A DNA stretch of 64,000 nt, taken from an uncultured Arenicella sp. GTDB taxonomy: Bacteria > Pseudomonadota > Gammaproteobacteria > Arenicellales > Arenicellaceae. The notes below the pieces were generated by a model. It was not told the origin of the DNA. It saw only the letters and a list, made by a program, of their open reading frames with translations, and searched no databases. The stretch is taken from assembly GCA_947499305.1 (NCBI GenBank), contig CANMNN010000004.1, positions 124,001 through 188,000 of the forward strand, written 5' to 3'. Positions 44,058-53,558 of this stretch are shown here, one piece after another; position 1 is the stretch's first letter; every line of letters starts with the position of its first letter. A program made the position numbers and the translations under genes.

Positions 44058-45287
44058 CTAAGCTCGGTACTGCGACAACTCTTTGCGAGCCACTTGCATT
44101 CTGTGAACCGCATCGGGGCCATCGGCAAAACGCAATGTTCGCATCTGCGCATACATGTCGGCTAACGGTGTATCTTGTGAAATGCCGGTACCGCCATACA
44201 TTTGAATCGCTTCATCAATGACTTTTAGGGCCATATTTGGCGCAACAACTTTAATCTGCGAGATCCACGGCGCCGCGGCACTTGGATCACCTTGGTCCAT
44301 CATCCAAGCCGCTTTTAGGCAAAGGAGTCTGGCTTGCTCAATACCGATACGGCAATCGGCAATGATGTCGTAGTTACCGCCGAGTTTAGCAAGTGGGCGG
44401 CCAAAAGCCACACGTGACATCGAACGCTTGCACATCAGCTCTAGAGCGCGCTCAGCTTGACCAATCGCTCGCATACAGTGATGAATACGTCCAGGGCCTA
44501 AGCGACCTTGGCTTACTTCAAAACCACGGCCTTCGCCTAACAGTAGGGCAGATTTAGGTACACGCACATTGTCAAACTTAAGGTGCATATGGCCGTGCGG
44601 AGCGTCATCGTGACCAAATACAGTCATCGCACGTTTCACCTCGATCCCGGGTGTATCGGCAGCCAGCACAAACATAGAGTGTTGAGAATGACGTGGCGCT
44701 TCATCTCCAGCGGTGCGGGCCATTAGAATATAGACCTCGCAGCGCTCATCACCAGCGCCTGACGACCAATACTTCTCACCGTTGAACACATACTCATCGC
44801 CTTCAAGCTTAGCCTCAAATTTCAGATTAGTCGCGTCCGATGAGGCTACATCGGGTTCGGTCATCAAATAAGCTGAACGGATTTTGCTTTCAAGAAGCGG
44901 TTCAAGCCATTGTTTTTTATGCTCTTCATTGCCGTAACGTTCAAGTACTTCCATATTGCCCGTATCTGGCGCTGAACAATTAAAAACTTGTGGGCCGAGC
45001 ACACACCAACCCATTTGCTCTGCTAGATGAGCGTACTCTACGGTCGATAAACCATAACCATTCTCAGAATCGGTGAGCCAAAAGTTCCAGAGGTTTTGCT
45101 CTTTCGCTTTTGCTTGTAGAGTATTGATAATCTCATGTTGACGCTCACTCATTTTCCAACGATCGCCGGTTATGCCAACCTCTTGATGAAATTCAACGTC
45201 TGCATCGAGCACGTCTTCGCGCATTAGCTTGGTTACTTTCTCTAAAATCGGTTTCAGTTTATCGCTGACGCCTAAATCCATGCTCAT
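44058..45287 (-). CDS. Acyl-CoA dehydrogenase
   Basis: 409 residues, complete. FAD/substrate motifs: YLMTEPDVASSDATNL, YVFNGEKYWSSGAG, the SQGRLGPGRIHHCMRAIG segment, VAFGRPLAKLG and the C-terminal IQMYGGTGISQDTPLADMYAQMRTLRFADGPD. It oxidises an acyl-CoA to the enoyl-CoA with electrons to ETF. The ACAD10/11-like or branched/medium-chain preference cannot be read. MSMDLG gives a second ATG two codons in. Monocistronic; divergent from the dus gene. Confidence 0.92.
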   Translation of the reverse strand: MSMDLGVSDKLKPILEKVTKLMREDVLDADVEFHQEVGITGDRWKMSERQHEIINTLQAKAKEQNLWNFWLTDSENGYGLSTVEYAHLAEQMGWCVLGPQVFNCSAPDTGNMEVLERYGNEEHKKQWLEPLLESKIRSAYLMTEPDVASSDATNLKFEAKLEGDEYVFNGEKYWSSGAGDERCEVYILMARTAGDEAPRHSQHSMFVLAADTPGIEVKRAMTVFGHDDAPHGHMHLKFDNVRVPKSALLLGEGRGFEVSQGRLGPGRIHHCMRAIGQAERALELMCKRSMSRVAFGRPLAKLGGNYDIIADCRIGIEQARLLCLKAAWMMDQGDPSAAAPWISQIKVVAPNMALKVIDEAIQMYGGTGISQDTPLADMYAQMRTLRFADGPDAVHRMQVARKELSQYRA

Positions 45288-45436
45288 TTAAATACCTCTT
45301 ATTGGTCTTGTTTTAGTTCTTAATTATAAAATTATTTTACTGTATTAACGGTTTTACTTGTACCGAATTCACTGCTCGAATTAATAGGCAGTAAGCGCTA
45401 CAATCGCCCCGCCATGATCAGGAACATTAATTAACA

Positions 45437-46411
45437 ATGCGTATAGTACTCGCCCCAATGGAAGGCGTTGTCGATGCGCAGATGCGCGCAGTGCTCACTA
45501 AGATTGGTGGCTATGATCGATGCGTTACAGAATTTGTGCGCGTTACCGAACAACGCCTGCCAAATCATGTATTTAGGCGCTTGTGTCCGGAATTGGAGCA
45601 GGGTGGTACAACTCCATCTGGCGTACCTGTGTATGTCCAATTGCTCGGCGGCAATGCTGAGTTTATGGGCATTAACGCTGCAAGAGTTGCTAAGTTAGCG
45701 CCAGCTGGCATCGATATTAATTTTGGTTGTCCATCCAAAACCGTCAACAAAAGCGATGGTGGGTCAGTGTTATTGCGAGAGCCGAATCGAGTTGGTGATA
45801 TTGTTAGGTCAGTACGCGATGCGGTTGACCCATCGATACCGGTTACGGCTAAAATACGCCTTGGTTTTAGCAATAGTGATCTTCTTGAGGAGATTGTTGA
45901 AAGAGTGGTGAACGGCGGTGCGTGTGAGCTAGCGATACACGCCCGCACTAAGGAAGATCGCTATAAACCGCCCGCTTACTGGTCGGCTGTCGCAGCTGTT
46001 TCTCAAAATGTATCGTTGCCTGTGATCATCAACGGCGAAATTTGGAATGCCGAGCAGGCTCAAAGTGCTTTAACTCAAAGTTTGTGCAGTGACTTAATGA
46101 TTGGTCGTGGTGCAATGGCATGCCCTGATTTAGCAGCTAACATCAAAGCTAGCTTAAATGGTCTTAGCTATTCCCCGTTGGAATGGCCCTATGTACTTAG
46201 CTTGGTGATTGAATATCTACAAACCACGAAGAACAAGCACCCCATGTTTGTAAGTAACCGCTGTAAACAATGGTTAGTATTTCTGCAAATGCACTACCCT
46301 CAGGCTAAGCACGTTTTTCAAAAAGTAAAACGCTTGAAAGAGGCGGGAGAAGTGCTTAGCGTGCTTGAAAAGATGCTTGAAATGTCAGATAAGTCATTAG
46401 ATAGCGCTTAG
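45437..46411 (+). CDS. dusC: tRNA-dihydrouridine synthase, DusC type
   Basis: 324 residues. FMN-barrel start VLAPMEGVVDAQMRAVLT, then VYVQLLGG, catalytic Cys98 in IDINFGCPSKTVNKSDGGSVLL (split), KIRLGF, LAIHARTKEDRYKPPAYW and MIGRGAMACPDL. TEFVRVTEQRLPNHVFRRLCPEL and the C-terminal FVSNRCKQWLVFL are the features that favour DusC (U16 of tRNA) over DusA or DusB. Confidence 0.88.
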   Translation: MRIVLAPMEGVVDAQMRAVLTKIGGYDRCVTEFVRVTEQRLPNHVFRRLCPELEQGGTTPSGVPVYVQLLGGNAEFMGINAARVAKLAPAGIDINFGCPSKTVNKSDGGSVLLREPNRVGDIVRSVRDAVDPSIPVTAKIRLGFSNSDLLEEIVERVVNGGACELAIHARTKEDRYKPPAYWSAVAAVSQNVSLPVIINGEIWNAEQAQSALTQSLCSDLMIGRGAMACPDLAANIKASLNGLSYSPLEWPYVLSLVIEYLQTTKNKHPMFVSNRCKQWLVFLQMHYPQAKHVFQKVKRLKEAGEVLSVLEKMLEMSDKSLDSA

Positions 46412-46938
46412 CGGAATCTGTCAGAACCGTACGTGGACATACTGCAGCTCAACACGTAGTATCGCCTCATGCGAGAAAATGCAGACAAGCCCTCTTTGGC
46501 CTATAAATTGTGGATGTCCTGCTCCTTGACTGCGTTCTTTGCATTGTCTGCTATGTCGCCTTTTATTTAGCGTTTCCAATATCAGTTCTCTAAGCCTAGT
46601 CTCCCAAACCTAGAGCTCCAATATCAGTTTTATAGAACTCTCTAAAGTAAGGTTATTGATTTAGTTTGGATGCGTTTTGAAGCCTATTCGAGTCTGTTTC
46701 TCACCGTGAACACCGAAGCATAAATTGATCAAAGAAACTCTAGAATATCGCCTTGAATGGATTTTTAGGTTTTATGAGTTTGTTGAGCAAATACTGAATT
46801 TATAGCGCAGATCCCCTAATTTTCTACAGTGCAAAGTACGACTTTACTAGCGAGATTCAAAAACGGTTTAGCGAAGGCAAGCTAAATCGTTTAGAATTTT
46901 AGATCTACTACCAAAACGCAAGAAAATAAGGCAGCACT
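46412..46938. other. 527-bp intergenic region with short direct repeats
   Basis: No protein family or RNA was recognised. Contents: a 33-codon ORF at 46469-46570 with a hydrophobic tail (SLTAFFALSAMSPFI), and two copies of TCCAATATCAGTT 42 bp apart (46575-46587 and 46617-46629). The promoter of the downstream BASS gene should lie in its last part. Confidence 0.5.
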
Positions 46939-47826
46939 ATGGGTGAGATTTACGTTGAATATGAATATTGGTTTGCTGCGTTTCAGCTAGTATTAGCAAT
47001 GCTTGGTATGGGCGCAACTTTAACGGTATCAGACTTTGCACAAGTCCTTAAGGCGCCCAAGTCTGTGACTATCGGCACGATGATGCAGCTAGTATTTGTT
47101 CCCTTGGTCGCTTACTTGTTTATACACGTAGCCGGAATAATGGGTGGCGTTGCGGTCGGCATGGCTTTGATTGCTGCAATTCCGGGTGGCACAACCTCTA
47201 ACATTTTCACCTACATGGCTAGAGGCAATAGCCCTTTATCTATCTCAATTACCGCAATAACAACTCTTGCTTGTTTGGCAACAACACCGCTTATTTTAAA
47301 GCTATTGATCACCGAATATTTACCTGCAGACTTTGCAATGCCAACAGCTCAAATTGTGAATGATATTGCACTGACACTGCTGTTGCCGCTAGCGATAGGT
47401 ATGTTGGTGTTGAGAGCAGTTCCAAGCATTGCCGAGCATTTTTCAAAGTGGTGTATTCGGCTATCTCTTCTCGGTATCGCGCTAATTATTGTCGGTTCCT
47501 CGAGCGCAGGCCGCTTAAATATAGAGGCTTTCGGGGGAGATAATGTAATGCTAGTAATCGCTTTCGTTATTGCCTTAACCATCGCTGGATGGCTCGTACC
47601 TAAAGTGTTAGGTCTAGTGAAGTCAGACGTCACGGCAATTCAAATGGAAGTTGTTGTTCGTAATGTGAATCTTGGTGTTTTAATAAAAGCATCAATGTTT
47701 CCGGTTGTTGCGGGGGCGTCTAACTCCATTGGGGACATGGTGTTGTTCACTGTATTACTCTATGGTGCCGTGCAAATGCTCGTCGCTGGAGTCGTGATTT
47801 TTGCCTGTCGGCGCGCTCAAGGTTGA
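46939..47826 (+). CDS. Bile acid:sodium symporter (BASS/SBF) family transporter
   Basis: 295 residues, about nine or ten membrane helices. Family marks: FQLVLAMLGMGATLTVSDFAQVLKAPKSV split at the N-terminus, VGMALIAAIPGGTTSNIFTYMARGNSPLSISITAI in pieces (Na+ site around GGTTSN), and NVNLGVLIKASMF in the second half. Bacterial members import organic acids or pantoate-like compounds with Na+. Substrate unknown. The stop overlaps the next ATG (TGATG). Confidence 0.88.
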   Translation: MGEIYVEYEYWFAAFQLVLAMLGMGATLTVSDFAQVLKAPKSVTIGTMMQLVFVPLVAYLFIHVAGIMGGVAVGMALIAAIPGGTTSNIFTYMARGNSPLSISITAITTLACLATTPLILKLLITEYLPADFAMPTAQIVNDIALTLLLPLAIGMLVLRAVPSIAEHFSKWCIRLSLLGIALIIVGSSSAGRLNIEAFGGDNVMLVIAFVIALTIAGWLVPKVLGLVKSDVTAIQMEVVVRNVNLGVLIKASMFPVVAGASNSIGDMVLFTVLLYGAVQMLVAGVVIFACRRAQG

Positions 47827-48188
47827 TGAAGGACTGTAACGCTTGTGGTAAGTGTTGTATAAAGTACGGCGGCGGACAGTTAGCTGCATCATCGGCCGAC
47901 TTAAAACTCTGGGCTAGTTTTCGCCCCGATATAGATGCATATGTAAGCGATGGAGAAATATGGTTCGACCCTCATAGCCAATCTCCACTGGATCGATGTC
48001 CTTGGCTCAAAGTCGATCCAACATCGCCGTCAAAATATCTTTGTGAGATCTATTTCGATCGACCAGAAGACTGTCGAGCTTACCCGATGACCATTGCTGA
48101 TATGCTCAACGATGAGTGCGAAATGCTCGAGCCGCGCGATTTAAAGAATTTGAAGCAAGCTGAAATTGATTTGAAGAAAATTTATTAA
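47826..48188 (+). CDS. YkgJ-family cysteine-cluster protein
   Basis: 120 residues. N-terminal MKDCNACGKCCIKYGGG, then DRCPWL, YLCEIYFDRPEDCRAYP; the Cys spacing (CxxCxxCC...C...C...C) is that of the CxxCxxCC family, thought to hold a Zn or Fe-S centre. Function unknown. The ATG overlaps the BASS transporter's stop, so the two are translationally coupled. Confidence 0.85.
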   Translation: MKDCNACGKCCIKYGGGQLAASSADLKLWASFRPDIDAYVSDGEIWFDPHSQSPLDRCPWLKVDPTSPSKYLCEIYFDRPEDCRAYPMTIADMLNDECEMLEPRDLKNLKQAEIDLKKIY

Positions 48189-48221
48189 GGCCTAATTACT
48201 TCTATGACGTTCTAAATTTAT

Positions 48222-51005
48222 TTAGGTTTGTGCTCTTCTGGCATGTCCAATTAAGGCCCAAAAGCGAGGTTCTAATTTGGCTTGTATTTTAGGTTCTGCG
48301 CCGGCATCACAAAGCCATGCGATCTTGAACTGTTCGATCTGACGTTCTAGGTTTGACTGTGTGCTCCCGAGTCCTTTATCACTCATTCGTTGCAATTGCA
48401 TCTGCATACGCAAGGGTTTGTCTTGCTCTGGGCTTTCCTTGTTGAGCAATATTTCGAGCCTGATACACATAAGTCGTCTTTCATTGTTTGCGGTTTCTCG
48501 AAGCGGGGCGCTAATCGCGTCGAGTCTAGTTTTGAAGCGCTTTTCTAACTGTGCGTCTTCAATGCAAATACTTTGCATTTTTGATTCCGCCTCAGATGCC
48601 TTGGTTTGATCGTTTTCGTAGAGCGCTTTTTCAATCTCACCGCATAGCTCGGCCTTAGTGCGCAGCTGAGCGAAAACGCGGTCTCTGTTTTGCGTGATGA
48701 TTCTATCGCGCGCGCGACTGTAGTTTTCTCGTGATCGCTGGAAATCCGCATGAATCCGGTTTACTAGTTTTTCGGGCAGTTCTTTTGGTAACTGCGGCAG
48801 CTCGGCAAAGTCAGTACAAAGCTGCTCAAACTTTGGCTCGGAGCTGGAAAGTTGTTTAGAGTGGTCTGCTAAATCATTGATCTTATTGATTATGTTTCGA
48901 TATGATGTGATTTCTAAGTCTTGTTGTTCACGTGCTTCAGATCGCGCATTCTGTACCTTCTCGAACATAGCATCACATGCGGCTTTAAAGCGTTTCCAAG
49001 CCGCTTGATCTTGTTTGCGGCGGGTAATGCCCACTTGTTTCCAACGGGTCTGAAATAGTTGTAATTTCTCGATTGCCGATTCGTCGACCTCGCTGTTTTG
49101 AAGGGTTTCGACCTGTCGAATAAGTGTTTCTTTTTGCTTTAGATTAGCATCATAGATTACATCAAATTTATCGAGGACTAATTGTTTGGCCGCGCTGAAT
49201 TTTTGCCATTGTTTCTTGCCAGCATTTGGATCGACATTCTTAATGGCGCGCCAATCGTTACTAATAGTTCTAAGATCTCGATCTATTTGTTTCCAATCTG
49301 GCGAATTGTCCCAATCGGTTTCCTTGTAAATGGCTTCGACTTTGCTTATTAAGGGTTCTCGCCGTGCAAGGTTTGCTTTTTGGATCGCTTTTCTCTCTTC
49401 GAAGAATACGGCGCATGGCTCGTAGGCTTTGTCAGCCGCCAGCTTGAAACGATCCCAGTAGTGGTCCGATACATCTGCGTGGCCAAGCTCTTTCCACTGA
49501 TTTTGCAGTTGAGATATCAGCTTTGCCTTTTTATCTGGTTTGGCTTCACTGGAGATCAGCTTCTCCATAGCATCGCAAAGCTCGACTAACTTAGGTTCTA
49601 TCGCAAAACTTTGCCAGTCGTTCATTTTAGCAACAAGATCAGTTGCTGATGCAATTCGCTCGGCTAACAATTTGCCATCTCGACCGTCATAATGACTTGC
49701 TGCTTTGGTGGTGGCCGACAGCTCATGCCGAGCTTTTTTGAGGTCGCCTTTATTTGATGTTCCAAGTAAGCGATTAATACGTTTATGGAGAGCGTCTAGG
49801 TTTTTCTTATAATCTTTTCGGGCAATCGCAACATTGCGTTTTTGTTCTTCAAGGAAGTTGTTGATCGCGGGCAGGGCGTTCAGCTCGGGTAAAGCTTTTG
49901 GCCAACTTAGTTGCTTGAGTTGAGCGCCGGCGGCTTTATAATCTTCGTACTCAACTGACTCTAATAATGATGCGAGACGAGATAAAGCCTGCTGGCAAGT
50001 AATAAATTGATCGGATACATTGGCGCTCGCACTCTCTGTGGCATTTGACTCCAACCAAACAGCTAAGGCCTCGCCTAATACGGTATTGATACTTAATCGC
50101 TCCTGACTAAGTTCGGCTAGATCAAGCGATGCCAATGTCGAGCTATATCGATTTAGGTTTTTGGCTACTTGTTCTTGTTTCTGTTGACGTTGTTCGTTCT
50201 CAACTTGATTATCCACCTTTCCCTTGGCGAGCTTTTTCGCGGCTTCGAAACGCATAGCATAGTCGGACGGTGGAGTGCGTTCGAGGCTTTGCCACTTGCT
50301 AATGTAGGCTTTAAATTTGGGTTTGAACTCGCTGCGCCATAGAGGGTGTTCGGCTATAAACTCTAGCTGCTCGCAGAGTGTTTTCGCCTCTTGAGCGGTT
50401 GCCTCGCGCAGCTTCTGTTCTTGGCGAACTTTGTCTAACGATGTTCGAATAATTTTCTCAGCACGTTTGTCCTTTCCCTTTAGTTCTTTTCGAGCGCGCT
50501 CCAACGCATCTACGTTGGCCAGGTTCTCAGCAATGAATGAGCGCGTATCAGCGTAACGTGTGCCGGCAATAATGGAGGCCTTCTGTATGTCGCTAAAGCC
50601 CGTGATGAGCTCCTCTCGAAGTTCTTTGAAGGGCGCATTTTGCGCTAGCAGCTCACAGTATTCTTGCAGTTCATCTACAGTATGCGTGCCTCTTACATTG
50701 GCTAAAACTCTCTTTAATGGTTCTACGTCGTTTTCATTTTCTAAGCTAATTTGCTTGCAAAGGGATAGCTTGGCGGTTTGTTTTGTTGTTTGGTCATTTT
50801 GATCGAGGTAAACCGCAAATAGGGTCGCGGGGTTGGTGATTTTCTCAATACAAATCTGCCTCACAGTTTGCGACGGGTCGCTTAAGGCTAATTGCTCAAA
50901 GATATTTTGATTATCCGCTTTCTCGCTGCTCATTTTGACAATAGCTAAACGGCGCTTTTCGGTTGATTTGCTTTGCCAAGCCGGCTTTAGTAGGCCATTG
51001 AGCAT
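48222..51005 (-). CDS. Large DUF349-repeat protein
   Basis: 927 residues, mostly alpha-helical and highly charged. It has repeated units of the DUF349 type: LISQLQNQWKELGHADVSDHYWDRFKLAADKAYEPCAVFFEE, WDNSPDWKQIDRDLRTISNDWRAIKNVDPNAGKKQWQKFSAAK and LQLFQTRWKQVGITRRKQDQAAWKRFKAACDAMF (each read in pieces). The N-terminal part (LAIVKMSSEKADNQNIFEQLALSDPS) is HEAT-like. Cytoplasmic. The family has no agreed biochemical role. Divergent from the DUF3581 gene. Confidence 0.82.
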   Translation of the reverse strand: MLNGLLKPAWQSKSTEKRRLAIVKMSSEKADNQNIFEQLALSDPSQTVRQICIEKITNPATLFAVYLDQNDQTTKQTAKLSLCKQISLENENDVEPLKRVLANVRGTHTVDELQEYCELLAQNAPFKELREELITGFSDIQKASIIAGTRYADTRSFIAENLANVDALERARKELKGKDKRAEKIIRTSLDKVRQEQKLREATAQEAKTLCEQLEFIAEHPLWRSEFKPKFKAYISKWQSLERTPPSDYAMRFEAAKKLAKGKVDNQVENEQRQQKQEQVAKNLNRYSSTLASLDLAELSQERLSINTVLGEALAVWLESNATESASANVSDQFITCQQALSRLASLLESVEYEDYKAAGAQLKQLSWPKALPELNALPAINNFLEEQKRNVAIARKDYKKNLDALHKRINRLLGTSNKGDLKKARHELSATTKAASHYDGRDGKLLAERIASATDLVAKMNDWQSFAIEPKLVELCDAMEKLISSEAKPDKKAKLISQLQNQWKELGHADVSDHYWDRFKLAADKAYEPCAVFFEERKAIQKANLARREPLISKVEAIYKETDWDNSPDWKQIDRDLRTISNDWRAIKNVDPNAGKKQWQKFSAAKQLVLDKFDVIYDANLKQKETLIRQVETLQNSEVDESAIEKLQLFQTRWKQVGITRRKQDQAAWKRFKAACDAMFEKVQNARSEAREQQDLEITSYRNIINKINDLADHSKQLSSSEPKFEQLCTDFAELPQLPKELPEKLVNRIHADFQRSRENYSRARDRIITQNRDRVFAQLRTKAELCGEIEKALYENDQTKASEAESKMQSICIEDAQLEKRFKTRLDAISAPLRETANNERRLMCIRLEILLNKESPEQDKPLRMQMQLQRMSDKGLGSTQSNLERQIEQFKIAWLCDAGAEPKIQAKLEPRFWALIGHARRAQT

Positions 51006-51220
51006 GGTCTAACTCCTTTCGTTCTCGCACTTGTCGTCACTCGCGAATTACTTGCTCGCGGTGAAAATTGAGTTTAGGTTTGCTTCTTGCTTACACAAGA
51101 GATTTGCTTTGTAGTTTAGCAGCTTATGGTCGAACAGCTAAGGCAAAATATTGCTAGTTGTTGTAGACTACGCTTGTCCAATTAGTACGAAGGCTGGTGC
51201 GCTAAGGCATCACACTAACC

Positions 51221-51949
51221 ATGAATTTCTTATCTCAGTTTTACGCCGAGCTAGACGATAGCGCTATCGTGATCACTGCATCCCAAGGCAATGATTTTGC
51301 CAAGAATATTGCGGATGACTTTAACCCAATTCACGACACTGATTCGAAGCGATTTTGTGTTCCAGGAGACTTATTGTTTTCTATCGCTCTACAGCGATAT
51401 GGCCTGCATCAAAATATGTCCTTCAGCTTTCGCGAGCTAATTAAAGCAGAAACAGTTCTTAGTTATCCTCCGCAGACAGGTGCTGAGGCGAGCTTTGACG
51501 TGATTTGTGATCGTTCAAAGCCGGTGTTAGGGATCGAGTACGGTGGGGAGGCGTTAGACCGTAGCGATATGATAGAACAGCTTATACGTAGTTATGTGAT
51601 TTTCTCTGGTCAGAACTTCCCGCATATTTTGGTGCCATTAATGAAGCAGCACAATGTGATGATTAATCCAGCACGGCCGCTCGTTATTTATGAAAGTATG
51701 TCACTAACGTTCGATACACTGGATTTTGAAAGTCTGAGTGTTGAATTGGCTTCTACCGAGTTAGAGGTTCTTGGTAAGCGGGGCAATTGCCTATTACACT
51801 TTGATATCAACGACGGCACTCGAAAAATCGGCACTGGCTTCAAACGGTTAGTGTTAAGTGGTTTACGCGAATATCAGCAGGAGTCGATTGATTCAATGTG
51901 TGAGCAATACTTTGCCAGTAAGGCAGCCAATAGCAAGGTGGCTACTTAG
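51221..51949 (+). CDS. DUF3581 family protein
   Basis: 242 residues. Recognised from the N-terminal pattern ASQGNDFAKNIADDFNPIHDTDSKRFCVPGDLLFSI, which resembles the start of hot-dog-fold dehydratase proteins, and RLVLSGLREYQQESID near the end. The family is largely confined to gammaproteobacteria and uncharacterised; the DFNPIHD segment suggests an acyl-thioester-binding fold. It faces the two-domain FabG-like gene, which is at least consistent with acyl metabolism. Confidence 0.78.
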   Translation: MNFLSQFYAELDDSAIVITASQGNDFAKNIADDFNPIHDTDSKRFCVPGDLLFSIALQRYGLHQNMSFSFRELIKAETVLSYPPQTGAEASFDVICDRSKPVLGIEYGGEALDRSDMIEQLIRSYVIFSGQNFPHILVPLMKQHNVMINPARPLVIYESMSLTFDTLDFESLSVELASTELEVLGKRGNCLLHFDINDGTRKIGTGFKRLVLSGLREYQQESIDSMCEQYFASKAANSKVAT

Positions 51950-51987
51950 CAATACGACTGCTGCGACCATCATAAAGGGCTTCATGT

Positions 51988-53361
51988 TTAAGCCCCTAGT
52001 AAACTTTGGCCACAAACTCGCACTACATTTCCGTTAAGACTACTCGATGCAGGGCTTGCGAACCAAGAAATAGTCTCGGCAACATCAACTGGTAAACCGC
52101 CTTGGCTCATAGAGTTTAAACGTCGACCTGCCTCACGAACCGCGAAGGGAATCGCTGCAGTCATCTTAGTCTCGATAAACCCTGGCGCAACCGCATTAAT
52201 CGTGATGTCACGCTCAGCTACAATAGGAGCCATGCTTTGCACCATACCGATAACGCCAGCTTTTGAGTAAGCGTAATTACTTTGGCCTCGATTGCCAGCA
52301 ATACCTGAGATAGATGATACGCAAATTATGCGTCCACCATTGTTAATTGAGTTAGACGCCAATAAGGCGCGATTTATTTTCTGTTGAACGCTTAAGTTAA
52401 TATTGATTACCGAGTTCCATTGCTCTGCTGACATTCTCGCGATGGTTTTATCGCGAGTAATACCGGCATTATGAACCACAACGTCCCATGCTTGCTTTTG
52501 GGTGGCGAATTCAATGAGCTTTTGATCAGCGTTAGGCTCATTGAGGTTTAGCTCAATTGAGTTGGCGTCTAAACGGCGACAAATCGCATTTAGAGCGTCG
52601 CTAGTTTGCGGAATATCTAGACAGGTCAGTTCAGCACCATCGCGAGCTAGCACCTCTGCTATAGCGGCACCAATACCTTGAGATGCACCGGTGACTAGAA
52701 TTTTTTTGCCGGCTAGAGGTGTTGACCAATCAATCGATGTCATCGAGCCAGCGCTGTTAGCCGATACTCGGACAACTTGGCCTGAGACATAGCTAGATCG
52801 GGCAGATAATAAGAACCTTAGGGTCGATTCAAGGTTATTCTCGGCCCCCGATTCGACCAGAACAAGTTGCACCGCAATGGCTTTGCCAAGCTCCTTGGCG
52901 AGTGACCGACTCAAGCCTTCAAGGGCGCGTTGGGCAATCTCTGCTTCAGGGCTCGCGCAGTTTGAAGCCGGCCGGCCCAAGATCACTACTCGGCCATTAC
53001 CTTTTATGGACTTTACGGTCGAATTGAAGAAGTCATAAATTGTCTCTGATTGAGCACTGTTGTTTAGCCCTGTGGCGTCAAAAATAACCGCTTTGATGCT
53101 TTCACTATCAGTCCAGGGCTGACGATCAATCGGCGCAGGGAATGAAGGATGGCATCGAATATCGGCATCCATGTTGTCGAGCGGCCTAAGTATCATATTT
53201 AATATAGAGTGTGAACAAGCTGCACCGATTAGAACTTTTCCGTCAATCCCTTGTTTTTTCGAGTTGTGGCGCTCTAGAACACGAGGCTGCGGTAGGCCGA
53301 GCATTGAGCTTAGTTTGCTGCCAAAGGGCTTATTCACAAACTTGAGATATGAATCATTCAT
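51988..53361 (-). CDS. High-molecular-weight 3-oxoacyl-ACP reductase (FabG4-like)
   Basis: 457 residues, about twice the size of ordinary FabG. The C-terminal half is a complete SDR: KILVTGASQGIGAAIAEVL, DVVVHNAGITRDKTIARM, catalytic Ser in ICVSSISGIAGNRGQ and Tyr/Lys in YAYSKAGVIGMV, then INAVAPGFIETKMTAAIP. The N-terminal half (about 45-215) is a degenerate Rossmann domain without a clear glycine motif (GKVLIGAACSHSIL, GRVVILGRPASN). This two-domain architecture is known for FabG4-type enzymes, which reduce 3-oxoacyl-CoA/ACP. Convergent with the DUF3581 gene. Confidence 0.85.
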   Translation of the reverse strand: MNDSYLKFVNKPFGSKLSSMLGLPQPRVLERHNSKKQGIDGKVLIGAACSHSILNMILRPLDNMDADIRCHPSFPAPIDRQPWTDSESIKAVIFDATGLNNSAQSETIYDFFNSTVKSIKGNGRVVILGRPASNCASPEAEIAQRALEGLSRSLAKELGKAIAVQLVLVESGAENNLESTLRFLLSARSSYVSGQVVRVSANSAGSMTSIDWSTPLAGKKILVTGASQGIGAAIAEVLARDGAELTCLDIPQTSDALNAICRRLDANSIELNLNEPNADQKLIEFATQKQAWDVVVHNAGITRDKTIARMSAEQWNSVININLSVQQKINRALLASNSINNGGRIICVSSISGIAGNRGQSNYAYSKAGVIGMVQSMAPIVAERDITINAVAPGFIETKMTAAIPFAVREAGRRLNSMSQGGLPVDVAETISWFASPASSSLNGNVVRVCGQSLLGA

Positions 53362-53558
53362 GTCAGAAATCTTTGATTTAGTGAGTTGAGATATTCACGC
53401 AGCCGACTGGTGAGGTCTGACTACGCGAGAATATCTTTTCTCGAATTATAGTTCATCTGACGAGCTGCCCAGAGAAAGTTAGGTCGAAGTGAACCTAATA
53501 CCCAGCTTTAGACACATACAGGGTAATTAAATAATGACCTTAAATAGGATAATGTTCT

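Noticed and set aside
45565-45948. 127-codon minus-strand ORF inside the dus gene
   Set aside because: Antisense shadow of a recognised tRNA-dihydrouridine synthase.
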